43,498 nucleotides of DNA, taken from Acidiphilium sp. 37-60-79 (GTDB taxonomy: Bacteria; Pseudomonadota; Alphaproteobacteria; Acetobacterales; Acetobacteraceae). The notes beneath the pieces were generated by a model, which saw only the letters and a program-made list of their open reading frames with translations, did no database searches and was not told where the DNA came from. Shown here piece by piece: positions 24,949-33,925 of this stretch; the stretch's first letter is position 1; every line of letters starts with the position of its first letter. Location: the NCBI GenBank assembly GCA_002279355.1, contig NCBV01000022.1, positions 1 to 43,498 of the forward strand, read 5' to 3'. The position numbers were made by a program, and so were the translations under genes.

Positions 24949-25683
24949 ATCTCAACGCCGATAATTCTGATCCCCGCCCGGCTCGGCTCCACCCGCCTGC
25001 CGAATAAGCCCCTCGCCGATATTCATGGCCGCCCGATGATCGTGCATGTGCTCCGCCGCGCCCTGCAAGCCAAGCTTGGCCCGGTTGTTGTCGCCTGCGC
25101 CGAACCCGCCATCGCCGATGCCATCACCGCCGAAGGCGGCACCGCCATCCTGACCGATCCTGATCTCCCCAGCGGATCAGATCGCATCCACGCCGCCCTC
25201 CAGCAATTTGATCCTGACAAAAAATACAATATCATCATCAATCTACAAGGCGATCTTCCTACCATCGATCCCGCATCGCTCCACGCCCTGCTCAGCGTTC
25301 TCGCCCAGCCACAGTTCGATCTCGCCACCCTAGTCGCCCCGATCACCACCGATGCCGAGCGTGACGCCGAGTCGGTGGTCAAAGTCGCCTGCCACTTCAC
25401 CAATGAATCCCCGGTCGCCGCCGCCCTCTATTTCAGCCGCGCCGTCATTCCCGCAGGCCCAGGCCCGCTCTGGCATCATGTCGGCGTCTACGCCTATCGC
25501 CGCGCCGCCCTCGCCCAATTCGTCGCAAGCCCACCCAGCGCGCTCGAACAGCGCGAAAAGCTCGAACAGCTCCGCGCCCTGGAACTCGGCCTGCGCATCG
25601 GTGCGGCGCGCATCGCCCACGCGCCTTTCGGCGTCGACACCCTTGACGATCTACATCGCGCCCGCGAGGAACTAGCGCCATGA
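24949..25683 (+). CDS. kdsB: 3-deoxy-manno-octulosonate cytidylyltransferase, probable ATC start
   Basis: A cytosolic enzyme of about 244 residues that activates Kdo as CMP-Kdo for WaaA. The CTP-binding segment IPARLGSTRLPNKPL lies at about residues 8-22 of the reading frame, followed by GRPMIVHVL, the ILTDPDLPSGSDR loop, INLQGDLPTIDP with metal-binding aspartate, and VDTLDDLHRARE at the C-terminus. The first in-frame ATG (25036) would delete the CTP-binding segment, so the true start must lie upstream. In-frame TGA at 24910 limits the choice, and the best candidate is ATC at 24949 behind AGGGAGG. The start of pheA overlaps the stop (ATGA). Confidence 0.9.
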   Translation: MSTPIILIPARLGSTRLPNKPLADIHGRPMIVHVLRRALQAKLGPVVVACAEPAIADAITAEGGTAILTDPDLPSGSDRIHAALQQFDPDKKYNIIINLQGDLPTIDPASLHALLSVLAQPQFDLATLVAPITTDAERDAESVVKVACHFTNESPVAAALYFSRAVIPAGPGPLWHHVGVYAYRRAALAQFVASPPSALEQREKLEQLRALELGLRIGAARIAHAPFGVDTLDDLHRAREELAP

Positions 25684-26576
25684 TCACCACCCCGCCAACG
25701 GCGCCCCGAACATCCATCGAGCGCATCGCCTTCCAAGGCTCCCTCGGCGCCTATTCGGACCTCGCCTGCCGCACCGCCTATCCAGGCGTGCCCACCCTGC
25801 CCTGCCAAACCTTCGAAGCCGCGATCGACGCGGTCTTGCAAGGCGAAGCCTCGCTCGCCATGCTGCCCACCGAAAACTCCCTGGTCGGGCGCGTGCCAGA
25901 CATGCACGCTTTGCTGCCCCATTCCGGCCTCTCGATCATCGCCGAACATTTCCAACGGGTCGAACATTGCCTGCTCGGCCCGAAAGGAACCCCCATCACA
26001 GCGGTCAAACGCGTCCATTCGCACGCCGTCGCCCTCGGCCAAGTGCGCAATCTAATCCGTGAACTCGGCGCCGTCTCGGTGATCGAAGCGGACACCGCCG
26101 TCTCCGCCGAACTGGTCGCGCGCTGGAACAACCCGCAAGACGCCGCCATCGCCTCCGCCCTCGCCGCCGAAATTCACGGGCTCGAAGTGCTGCGCGCCAA
26201 TGTCGAAGACGCCGCCCACAACACCACCCGCTTCTATGTCATGGCCCGCACGCCCTTGCTGCCGCCGCCCGATGCTGAAAATCTCATGACCAGCTTCGTG
26301 TTTCGCGTGCGCAACGTGCCTGCCGCCTTATTCAAAGCCCTTAGCGGCTTTGCCACCAATGGCGTCAACATGACCCGCCTGGAGAGCTACATGGTCGGCG
26401 GTCAATTCGCCGCCACCCAATTTCTGGCTGAAATCGATGGTCATCCCGAACAGCACGCGGTGCGCCTCGCCCTCGAAGAACTCGATTTTTTCTCCCGTGA
26501 AATCAACATACTCGGCGTCTATCCCGCCGCCCCGTTTCGCCTCGCCCAACGCGCCGCCCGGCTCGGGAGCGATTAA
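25680..26576 (+). CDS. pheA: Prephenate dehydratase (monofunctional)
   Basis: A 298-residue enzyme that decarboxylates and dehydrates prephenate to phenylpyruvate in phenylalanine synthesis. The catalytic domain runs from FQGSLGAYSD (18-27), through MLPTENSLVGRV, to the invariant NTTRF (181-185). A C-terminal ACT domain (about 204-280) with LESYMVGG, in place of the common ESRP signature, should bind phenylalanine for feedback control. No chorismate mutase domain is present, as usual in alphaproteobacteria. Its start overlaps kdsB (ATGA), so the two form a short operon divergent from the cytochrome gene. Confidence 0.94.
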   Translation: MITTPPTAPRTSIERIAFQGSLGAYSDLACRTAYPGVPTLPCQTFEAAIDAVLQGEASLAMLPTENSLVGRVPDMHALLPHSGLSIIAEHFQRVEHCLLGPKGTPITAVKRVHSHAVALGQVRNLIRELGAVSVIEADTAVSAELVARWNNPQDAAIASALAAEIHGLEVLRANVEDAAHNTTRFYVMARTPLLPPPDAENLMTSFVFRVRNVPAALFKALSGFATNGVNMTRLESYMVGGQFAATQFLAEIDGHPEQHAVRLALEELDFFSREINILGVYPAAPFRLAQRAARLGSD

Positions 26577-26664
26577 TCGCACCCGCTCTAATTTTATTAT
26601 ACGCACGTTAATCAATCTCTGATAGTAATTCTGGATGATCATCCCCTCACCCGGTTAGTTCATC

Positions 26665-28449
26665 ATGCCGTCCGATCCACCGCCCTCCACCCAAGGCACC
26701 ACGATCAGCCTCGCCACCGCGCTCGACCGGTTCGAGCCGACCACCAAACCCGCCGCCGATTGGAGTGCTGCGCAAAACTGGTCAGCCGGCCAACTTCCCG
26801 GCGCCAGCCTGATCGGCGTGATCGATGGGGTCTGGGCATCGATTGATCCCGGAATCACCCTCAATGCCAACATCCTGCTGCAATCAAGCACCAGCGCGGC
26901 GGGGCTGATCGGCAATGGCGGCGCCATCGCTTTCGGCACCGCCAACCAACTGTCCTTGGTCGGCACATCCGATCTATTCGCCGAAGATTCCCTGATCAAT
27001 CAAGGCGTGATCGCCCTCGCCCCCGCAGCCTCCGCCGAAATCGTGGTCGATATCGGTGCCATCGCAGGCCTGCCCGGCGCAGCCCCACCCAACCTCGATA
27101 ATCGCGGCACCATCGGTGTCAGCTCCGGCGCCGTCCTCACCATCGCGGGCACCCAACTCGAAAATTCCGGCGCCATCGCGCTCGATGGCGGCACACTCAT
27201 CGTCACTGACGGCGCAACCACCAACCTCAACCCCTCCGGCACCGATGGCACAATTAGCCTCATCGGCACCGCCCTCGCCTCGTTCAGCGATGCGGTCAGC
27301 GCCCAAATTTTCAATTTTGCCCCCGGCGCCAGCGCCACACTCAGCCTTGGTGACATCACGCTGGGCGCTCACCTCACCTTGCCCGGCTTTGGTGCCACCG
27401 ATCATCTGCTGCTGCCCAACCTGCCCGATGCTACATTCGCCCTCTCCGGCAGTCTCGCGACCATCATCCCGATCAGTGCGCTCAGCCAGCAAAACCCACC
27501 CTGCTTTGTCGAAGGCACCGAAATCCTCACCACCCGTGGCCATGTCGCGGTCGAAGCGCTCGCACCGGGCGATACCGTGATCACCCGCACCGGCGCCATC
27601 CGGCCGATACGCTGGATCGGCCATCGTCTCGTCACCCGTCACGGCCAATCCCTCCCCGCCGCCTTGGCCCCCGTGCGCATCAGTGCCGATGCGTTCGGCC
27701 CAGGATTGCCCCGCCGCACCCTCGCCGTATCGCCCGATCACGGTCTCTATTTCGAAGGGGTGCTGATCCCGGCCAAGCATCTGATCAATGGCGCCACCAT
27801 CACCGCGGCCAACCCGCCGCACCGCGTGCGCTATTTCCATCTCGAATTGGATAGCCATGATATCGTGCTGGCCGAAGGTCTGGCCTGCGAAACCTATCTC
27901 GATACCGGCAATCGCAGCGCCTTTGAAAACGGCGCCCCGCATTTTGGCCGCCGCAAAAGCTGGGATTCTGACGCCGCCGCGCCCCTCTGCACCCAAGGCA
28001 AAATCCTCCAAAAACTTCGCACCAGCCTACTCGCCCGTGCCCACGCACGCGGCTTTACCCGCCAATTCGTCACCGATCTTGCCGTCATCATCGATGGGTG
28101 CGCCGCCAAACCCTTGCCCGGCACCGCACTCACCCGCCGCTTCGCCCTGCCACTGCGCCATGGCGATTGCGCCGAAATCCGGTCGGCCCATTTTGCCCCC
28201 GCCGCGTTCGATCCTGAATCGGATGATTGGCGCCGCCTCGGCGTCGCCCTCACCGGCCTGCGAATCGGGCGCACTCGCTACGCTCCCGATACGCTGGCGC
28301 GCAGCGGCTTTCACCCGCGTGACGCGGGCGATCCTGCGCTCTGGACCGATGGGGCGGGCGTCATCGCCGTGCCACCGCGCGCCCAGCGCCTCACGCTCGA
28401 AATTGCCGGGCTGCCGCTGGCATGGCGATCCCATGCCCCACCGCCATAG
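26665..28449 (+). CDS. Hint-domain protein with N-terminal beta-repeat region
   Basis: A 594-residue protein. Residues of about 1-270 are Ala/Gly/Ser/Thr-rich, with repeated short strands such as NWSAGQLPGASL and LDNRGTIGVSSGAVL, as in passenger or adhesin-like beta-solenoids. At Cys280 (PPCFVEGTEI) a Hint_2 domain begins. It contains RPIRWIGHR, SPDHGLYF with His359, and HDIVLAEGLACETYLDTG, the usual end of this family. Hint domains are related to hedgehog autoprocessing modules and can cleave at the cysteine. No classical signal peptide is seen. Such proteins are common in Acetobacteraceae; their role is unclear. The last 59 bases overlap convergent rsmA. Confidence 0.87.
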   Translation: MPSDPPPSTQGTTISLATALDRFEPTTKPAADWSAAQNWSAGQLPGASLIGVIDGVWASIDPGITLNANILLQSSTSAAGLIGNGGAIAFGTANQLSLVGTSDLFAEDSLINQGVIALAPAASAEIVVDIGAIAGLPGAAPPNLDNRGTIGVSSGAVLTIAGTQLENSGAIALDGGTLIVTDGATTNLNPSGTDGTISLIGTALASFSDAVSAQIFNFAPGASATLSLGDITLGAHLTLPGFGATDHLLLPNLPDATFALSGSLATIIPISALSQQNPPCFVEGTEILTTRGHVAVEALAPGDTVITRTGAIRPIRWIGHRLVTRHGQSLPAALAPVRISADAFGPGLPRRTLAVSPDHGLYFEGVLIPAKHLINGATITAANPPHRVRYFHLELDSHDIVLAEGLACETYLDTGNRSAFENGAPHFGRRKSWDSDAAAPLCTQGKILQKLRTSLLARAHARGFTRQFVTDLAVIIDGCAAKPLPGTALTRRFALPLRHGDCAEIRSAHFAPAAFDPESDDWRRLGVALTGLRIGRTRYAPDTLARSGFHPRDAGDPALWTDGAGVIAVPPRAQRLTLEIAGLPLAWRSHAPPP

Positions 28450-29254
28450 CGTGCTGCGCCATCGCCAAATAAGCCTCAGGCGGTACCGTCTCTGCCCGGC
28501 GCTGCGGATCAATCCCCGCCACATCCAGCAGCGAAACCGCATCAATGGCGCGCAACGACGCCCGCAACATTTTCCGCCGCTGGCCAAAGGCCGCAGCGGT
28601 AATCCGCGCCACCACCTCCAGCACCACCCGCTCGGGCGCCCCGGCACGCGGGGTGAGCCGCACCACGGCTGATTCCACCTTGGGCGGCGGCGCAAAAGCT
28701 GAAGCGGGCACCCGCATCACAATATCCGCCTGCACCGTCAACCCCGCCAACACGGCGAGCCGCCCATACGCCGCATCGCCGGCTGACGCGACGATGCGCT
28801 GCGCGACCTCGGCTTGAAACATCAGCACCATCACCTGAAACGACGCCGCTTGGGTGAGCCAATCCACTAGCAAAGCCGTGCCAATATTATAGGGTAAATT
28901 GGCAATAATCGCGCGCGGTGCGGCCACCAGCGATGCCAAATCCAGCGTCGCCGCATCCGCCTCAATAATTGTCAACCGTGCCGGATCGCGTGTGCGCAGC
29001 TCCGCCACCGCCGCCACCGCCCGAGGGTCGATTTCAACCGCAATCACCCCCGCCGCCTCACTCGCGAGCAAAGCCCGGGTCAACCCGCCCGGCCCTGGCC
29101 CCACCTCGATCACCCGCACCCCGCCAAGCGGTCCCGCCGCCCGCACAATCCGCGCCAGTAAATCCGGATCAAGTAAAAAATGCTGCCCGAGCGATTTGCG
29201 CGCCGACAAACCATGCCGCGCAATAACCGCCCGCAGCGTATCCTCAGCGCTGAT
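28391..29254 (-). CDS. rsmA: 16S rRNA (A1518/A1519) dimethyltransferase
   Basis: Also called KsgA. It dimethylates two adenines in helix 45 of 16S rRNA late in 30S assembly. SARKSLGQHFLLDP, VIEVGPGPGGLTRALL (SAM motif I) and NLPYNIGTALL (the NxPY catalytic motif) are present. The start is uncertain. TTG at 29209 gives 272 residues, but the reading frame continues upstream with LRAVIARHGL, which is conserved in alphaproteobacterial relatives, and no ATG or GTG occurs before the surA stop. ATC at 29254, eight bases after GGGAG (29263-29267), would give 287 residues; I list that. The 3' end overlaps the Hint gene by 59 bases. Confidence 0.92.
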   Translation of the reverse strand: MSAEDTLRAVIARHGLSARKSLGQHFLLDPDLLARIVRAAGPLGGVRVIEVGPGPGGLTRALLASEAAGVIAVEIDPRAVAAVAELRTRDPARLTIIEADAATLDLASLVAAPRAIIANLPYNIGTALLVDWLTQAASFQVMVLMFQAEVAQRIVASAGDAAYGRLAVLAGLTVQADIVMRVPASAFAPPPKVESAVVRLTPRAGAPERVVLEVVARITAAAFGQRRKMLRASLRAIDAVSLLDVAGIDPQRRAETVPPEAYLAMAQHAMAVGHGIAMPAAARQFRA

Positions 29255-29257
29255 CGA

Positions 29258-30574
29258 TCAGGCTCCCGGATTGCGGGTAATAATCGCCTCGCGATGCAGC
29301 GTATCCATCAATTGCCGCGCCTCCAGCGCCACGCGGCGCTGGATCAATTCCTGCCCCACCTGATTAAGCCCCGGCAGACCGGTGGTTTTTTGCACCCGCG
29401 AACACACCATCACCAACGCCACGCCATGATGCGACACCAGTGGCTGGCTCGCCTGACCAATCGGCAACGAGCCCAGCAATTGCTGAAACGCTGCCGGCTG
29501 CACGGTCGAGAGATCAACCGGCCCCGGGCTGGTCGGGCGCACCGAGCCCGCCGCCTGATTGGCCGCCGCCACCGCCGCACAATCATGCAAGCTGGCGCGC
29601 AACGCCCCCGCCCGGTTCAGCACCGCAATCTGCCCAGCATCCGGCTGACCGCCATTGAAGGGCGCCGGAAATTTCAAAAACACCTGATTGACATGCAAAA
29701 TCGTGGTCGGCACCTCGCCGAATTTGCGCGTACCCAACAGCGACACAATCTCATAGCCGCCGGGCACCCGCACCGGATCGCTAATCGCCCCCGCCGGCAT
29801 CTGTTCGACAATCTGGCGCACCGCCGGATCGAGCAAATCAGGCGCAACCCAACCCTTATCGCCGCCGGTCAGCGCACTCTCGCTCTGGCTAAATTGCGCC
29901 GCCACCACCGGAAACGCCGCCCCATTGCGCAGCTGCTTGATCACCGTATCGGCAAATTTGCGCGCATTCTGCGCATCACGCGGCCGATCAATCGGCACGA
30001 AAATTTCCGCGATATGATACTGGGTTTGCCCAATTTCCCTGCGCATCGCATGGCGTTCGGCCAGCACATCGTCCTTGGTCGGGCGCAAATTCGCCCCCAA
30101 ATGCTTTTTCAGCACCCCATTCCAGCCAATCTGCGTGCGAAACTGGCTCACCAGCGTCGAAAACGGAATTCCCGCCTTGGCCAAGCGCTGCTGCAACCCG
30201 TTCGGCGGCAACCCGTTGGCCTTATTGATGCGCGCCACCGCTGCAGCGAGCTGCTTTTGCGTCACCACCACATGATTTTTTTCAATCGCCTGCAATTGCA
30301 AGGTCTGATCGATGAGCTGATTGGTGATTTGCGGCTTCAACCGGGTCAAGGTATCGGCCGAGGGCGGCAGGCCGGCCGAGAGTGCGAAGAGCCGAGCGCG
30401 CGCATCCACATCCTGATTGGTAATCACCGTGCCATTCACCACAGCGGCAATCCGCGCTTCCTGCGCCTGCGCCGTCCCGCTCACCAACAGCGCGCCCCCC
30501 AAAACCGTTATCGCCAAAGCCGCCATTGGGATGCGCAAACCAGCGCGCCGCAGATCAAACAACCGAGTATTCAT
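29258..30574 (-). CDS. surA: Periplasmic chaperone/peptidyl-prolyl isomerase SurA
   Basis: A 438-residue periplasmic chaperone for outer-membrane proteins, including LptD. A signal peptide (hydrophobic core about 17-33, cleavage near AQAQE at 38) is followed by the SurA N-terminal domain (RIAAVVNGTVITNQDV onwards). A parvulin-type rotamase domain contains HIAEIFVPI, FSQSESALTGGDKGWV and GGYEIVSLLG. A second, more degenerate parvulin segment lies towards the C-terminus. Its ATG overlaps the lptD stop (ATGA), linking the chaperone to its main client. Confidence 0.91.
   Translation of the reverse strand: MNTRLFDLRRAGLRIPMAALAITVLGGALLVSGTAQAQEARIAAVVNGTVITNQDVDARARLFALSAGLPPSADTLTRLKPQITNQLIDQTLQLQAIEKNHVVVTQKQLAAAVARINKANGLPPNGLQQRLAKAGIPFSTLVSQFRTQIGWNGVLKKHLGANLRPTKDDVLAERHAMRREIGQTQYHIAEIFVPIDRPRDAQNARKFADTVIKQLRNGAAFPVVAAQFSQSESALTGGDKGWVAPDLLDPAVRQIVEQMPAGAISDPVRVPGGYEIVSLLGTRKFGEVPTTILHVNQVFLKFPAPFNGGQPDAGQIAVLNRAGALRASLHDCAAVAAANQAAGSVRPTSPGPVDLSTVQPAAFQQLLGSLPIGQASQPLVSHHGVALVMVCSRVQKTTGLPGLNQVGQELIQRRVALEARQLMDTLHREAIITRNPGA
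29263..29267 (-). promoter_or_regulatory. Shine-Dalgarno candidate for an upstream rsmA start
   Basis: On the minus strand GGGAG lies eight bases before the in-frame ATC at 29254-29252 and just inside the end of surA. No comparable sequence precedes the TTG at 29209. It supports an rsmA start that includes the conserved N-terminal helix. Confidence 0.45.
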
Positions 30575-32763
30575 AGTGCACTAAATCCAAAACTGCCGAG
30601 GGTTTTCAAGGTGATATTAATCAGCACCGTGGTGCTGCCATGGTCGTTATTATACGAGGTATCGCGCCGATAGAAATTCAGGCTCACGGCGGCGCACTCA
30701 TTCTGCCAGGTCGCCGACAAAGCGGCATAGTCGAATTGCCGCGTTTGGATATTTCGAGCGGTCGCCGCCGAGAAGCTCCAATGGCTGTTGATCACCGTCG
30801 CGGCACTCAAGGTCAATTCCCGGCGCGGGGTAAAATAGGCCGCCGGCAACGGCGCCGCCTGGGTGCCCAAATAATAAGGATCGGTGGCCGAATAGAGATA
30901 TCCCGGCGTCACATTGAGCGCCTTGCCGCCAATCCGCACCGTGCCATCGATCAGCCGCGCCCCCAAATCCCGATGCGACAGGCGCGTGCGATAGGTGAAA
31001 TCCAGCCAGCGAACCGGCGCCACCGACGCCCGCGCCACAATGTCCGACACGTTGTCGTTCAGGCCGCTCCCCACTGGAAATAAAGCATTTTTATGCGCCG
31101 AAACCGATTGCCCGACCAGGCCCGATAGTTGCGCACCATCCGGGAAATACCACGCACCCTGCAGCGCGTAATCAACCCTTGCCCCACCCGCAAACCGATC
31201 GATCCCGGCAAAGCGGTTCAGGCTGAACAGATTTTCATCGGTAAAGGATAAATCAAGACTATCCTCATTCGGGATCAGCGTCGTCTGGGTCACCCCGTAA
31301 TTGGGCGCCACCACCAATTGCACCCGGGGCTCGATCACCTGCGTGCCCCAGCGCCCCGCCGAGCGCTCCAGCGGCCAGCGAAACTGCACCGCCCCGATCG
31401 GGATCGCCCGCGCCGTGCTCGCCGACTGAACGGAGGAAAAATTTGGCTGTTCATTGAGCTTGCTGGCCGAATAGCCTGCGGCAATCAGCCGCAGCCGCGC
31501 ATCAATCAACAACCCATCCGGCGCATCCAGCGGCAAATCATAGCCCATAATCGCCGCGACCCGGCGCGTATTGGTGCCCACTCGGCGAAAAATATTGAAT
31601 GCATTCGCCGTCAAACTGACCCGCCCGCCCCATGCATCCGGGCTGCCGATATAATCATAGCGCGCATAGGGCGCCACAATCGGCAACTGGCTTTGGGTAA
31701 TGCTGGTAATCAGCCCTTGAAAGGTCTGCGCATCAATCCGCGCATACGAACCTCGGCCAAATCCCTCCAAATACGCATTGGAGGCTAGAAATCCCGCATT
31801 GGGCAAATAGCGAAAATCGTTCAAATACTGCACGTTCGACGTGCGATTATAAGAAAATCCGGCCCGCCAGGTCGAGTTGAGATCAAACACCCCATTGGCA
31901 AAAATCGCGTCGGACAGGCCGCGCGCTTGCGCAAATCGATCATGCCCAGCCGAGGCGTTAATATTCAGCTTGCCGAAATTAAACGCCTGCCGATATTTGA
32001 CATCCAAAACCGGCCCGGCCTTGGTCGCAATAATCGGCACAATCGTCGCATCTTGGCTTTTGCTAATGCGCCAAAAATAAGGAAGCGCGAAAAATTCGCC
32101 GATATGCGTCGATGAACCAAAAGCCGGGATCAAAATCCCGCTCTGCCGCCGCACCGAGGGGTCAGGCTGCGACAGGTACGGCAGATAAAATACCGGAAAA
32201 CCATAAATTTGCAGTTCAGCGTCGTGATATTCAATAACCTTGTGCTGCAAATCCTCGATCGCACTGCGCGCCCTGATTTGCCAAAGCGGCGGCGCAGTCG
32301 GATCATTTTTCTGCCCCCCAAATCGTCGCGCCCCATTGCCCACCAACCGGCCATTTTGCGCCAGCAACACCGCCACACCCCGGGTCACCGCATCCTTCAT
32401 TCCGTGGGATAAATCCGCCTTCTTGGCAAACACCACCTGCCCGGATGGCTCCATAATCACCACATGACCCAAAGCCGTCGCCTGATCGGTATGACGATCA
32501 ATCACCACCCGATCAGCAAATAAGACGTGCCCATTTTGCCATGCCTCAACATGGCCTGAGGCGGTCACAATCCCGGTATTTTTATCATACTGCACCCGGT
32601 CGGCCTGAAACGTCACCGGTGCCGTTTTGGAAACCGGACGCTCCGCCCCGCCCACCAGCCCAGAAAGCTGCGCCTGTGCCACAGAAACACATGCCGCGCC
32701 CACCATCAGGCTCAACGGCCACGCGCACCACCGCATCCAATGTTTTGAACTTGTGCGCGCCAT
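30571..32763 (-). CDS. lptD: LPS-assembly outer-membrane protein LptD
   Basis: A beta-barrel protein of about 730 residues that inserts LPS into the outer leaflet together with LptE. A signal peptide ends near VSVAQAQ. The periplasmic LptA/OstA-like domain follows (VTFQADRVQYDKNTGIVTA, then ADRVVIDRHT), and then the conserved barrel entry YHDAELQIYGFPVFYLPY and many amphipathic strands to the C-terminal FGFSAL. The start may be the ATG at 32763 (just after the lptG stop) or at 32775, which is directly preceded by GGAGG and would overlap lptG by eight bases. LptE is not recognisable here. The next gene, surA, starts in overlap. Confidence 0.93.
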   Translation of the reverse strand: MARTSSKHWMRWCAWPLSLMVGAACVSVAQAQLSGLVGGAERPVSKTAPVTFQADRVQYDKNTGIVTASGHVEAWQNGHVLFADRVVIDRHTDQATALGHVVIMEPSGQVVFAKKADLSHGMKDAVTRGVAVLLAQNGRLVGNGARRFGGQKNDPTAPPLWQIRARSAIEDLQHKVIEYHDAELQIYGFPVFYLPYLSQPDPSVRRQSGILIPAFGSSTHIGEFFALPYFWRISKSQDATIVPIIATKAGPVLDVKYRQAFNFGKLNINASAGHDRFAQARGLSDAIFANGVFDLNSTWRAGFSYNRTSNVQYLNDFRYLPNAGFLASNAYLEGFGRGSYARIDAQTFQGLITSITQSQLPIVAPYARYDYIGSPDAWGGRVSLTANAFNIFRRVGTNTRRVAAIMGYDLPLDAPDGLLIDARLRLIAAGYSASKLNEQPNFSSVQSASTARAIPIGAVQFRWPLERSAGRWGTQVIEPRVQLVVAPNYGVTQTTLIPNEDSLDLSFTDENLFSLNRFAGIDRFAGGARVDYALQGAWYFPDGAQLSGLVGQSVSAHKNALFPVGSGLNDNVSDIVARASVAPVRWLDFTYRTRLSHRDLGARLIDGTVRIGGKALNVTPGYLYSATDPYYLGTQAAPLPAAYFTPRRELTLSAATVINSHWSFSAATARNIQTRQFDYAALSATWQNECAAVSLNFYRRDTSYNNDHGSTTVLINITLKTLGSFGFSAL

Positions 32764-32767
32764 CCTT

Positions 32768-33925
32768 TTAGCCATCCTCCAGATGCAGCAATAACGCAAC
32801 CGCGAGCATCAATCCCGCCGCCGCTGGCGCCCACGCCGCCAATGTCACCGGCAACGCACCGGATTTACCAAATTGCGCCGCCACTTCCGAAATCATGAAC
32901 AAGGCAAACCCAAACGCAACCCCGCCCGCCAGCATTTGCGCCGCCCCGCCGCGCCGCACCGGGCGCATCGAAAATCCCGCCGCCACCAAGGCCATCGTCG
33001 CACATAACAAAGGCAGCGCCAGCCACGCCTGATAGGCCAATTCATGGCGCGTGGTCGAAAACCCCGATTGGCGCAGCAGCCGCACAAAACCCGGCAGCGC
33101 CCAGAATGATAAAGCGCTCGGATCGGCAAAACTCTCTTGCACCCGCTGCACCGTTAAATCGGTCGGAAACCACATCGTCGCGACCCGGCTCGGCGGCGCA
33201 TCAGGATGCAAAATCTCCACATCGTGCAACGACCAATCGCCCCGGCTCAACCGTGCCGACCCCGCATCAATCCGCTCCAAAAATTGGGTCTGCGGCCCCA
33301 GCCGCCAAATCGTCACCGCCTTGGTGCTCAGCACATGCTTGACGATCCGCACATCCTTAGCATGCACAATCGCCGTCGCACCGGGTGCCGCCGCCGGATC
33401 AGCCTGACGCACCCAAAGCTGACCACCGCTCAACGAAAGCGGCCCCGCCCCCACCGCCAAATAGGCCGAATAGAGCGTATCCGCCCGCGCAAACATCACC
33501 GCCGAGAGTGGGCTCAGCGCCATCATCGCCAACAGCCCCAGCCCCGCAGCCGCGAGCACCGGCATCGCCAAAAACTGCCAAGCAGAAACCCCGCTCGCCC
33601 GCGCCACCACCAGCTCGGACGAGCGGTTCAATCGCCAAAACGCATAAATCCCACCCAGCAACACCGCGAACGGCAAAATCCGCAACGCGAGCCAAGGCAC
33701 ACGCAGAAATTCCATCTCACTGACAATCGCGAGCGTCGCCGCCGGCTTATCCGCCGCCTGCCGCAACAAATCCAGAAAATCAAACAGCGCGCCAATCAGC
33801 GTCAACCCGCCCAACATCAGCAGCACGGCAACCAAAAACCGCCGCCCGATATAAAACGACAAGGTCCAAGGCGGCAGCCCAATCCGCCGTCCCCCGATCG
33901 GTTCCACACCCGCAAGCCCCGCCAT
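32768..33925 (-). CDS. lptG: LPS export permease LptG
   Basis: A 385-residue inner-membrane protein of the YjgP/YjgQ family, the permease partner of LptF in the LptB2FG transporter. It starts with the amphipathic helix and TM1 (TLSFYIGRRFLVAVLLMLGG), has three helices before and three after a periplasmic beta-jellyroll (about 130-270), and ends HLEDG. I chose the ATG at 33925, which shares a base with the lptF stop (TGATG); the frame upstream is antisense-like filler inside lptF. Confidence 0.94.
   Translation of the reverse strand: MAGLAGVEPIGGRRIGLPPWTLSFYIGRRFLVAVLLMLGGLTLIGALFDFLDLLRQAADKPAATLAIVSEMEFLRVPWLALRILPFAVLLGGIYAFWRLNRSSELVVARASGVSAWQFLAMPVLAAAGLGLLAMMALSPLSAVMFARADTLYSAYLAVGAGPLSLSGGQLWVRQADPAAAPGATAIVHAKDVRIVKHVLSTKAVTIWRLGPQTQFLERIDAGSARLSRGDWSLHDVEILHPDAPPSRVATMWFPTDLTVQRVQESFADPSALSFWALPGFVRLLRQSGFSTTRHELAYQAWLALPLLCATMALVAAGFSMRPVRRGGAAQMLAGGVAFGFALFMISEVAAQFGKSGALPVTLAAWAPAAAGLMLAVALLLHLEDG

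Noticed and set aside
26974-28011. 345-codon minus-strand frame
   Set aside because: Antisense to the Hint-domain protein; Gly/Asp-rich shadow.
29180-30673. 497-codon plus-strand frame
   Set aside because: Antisense to surA; Arg/His/Gln-rich composition typical of a shadow frame.
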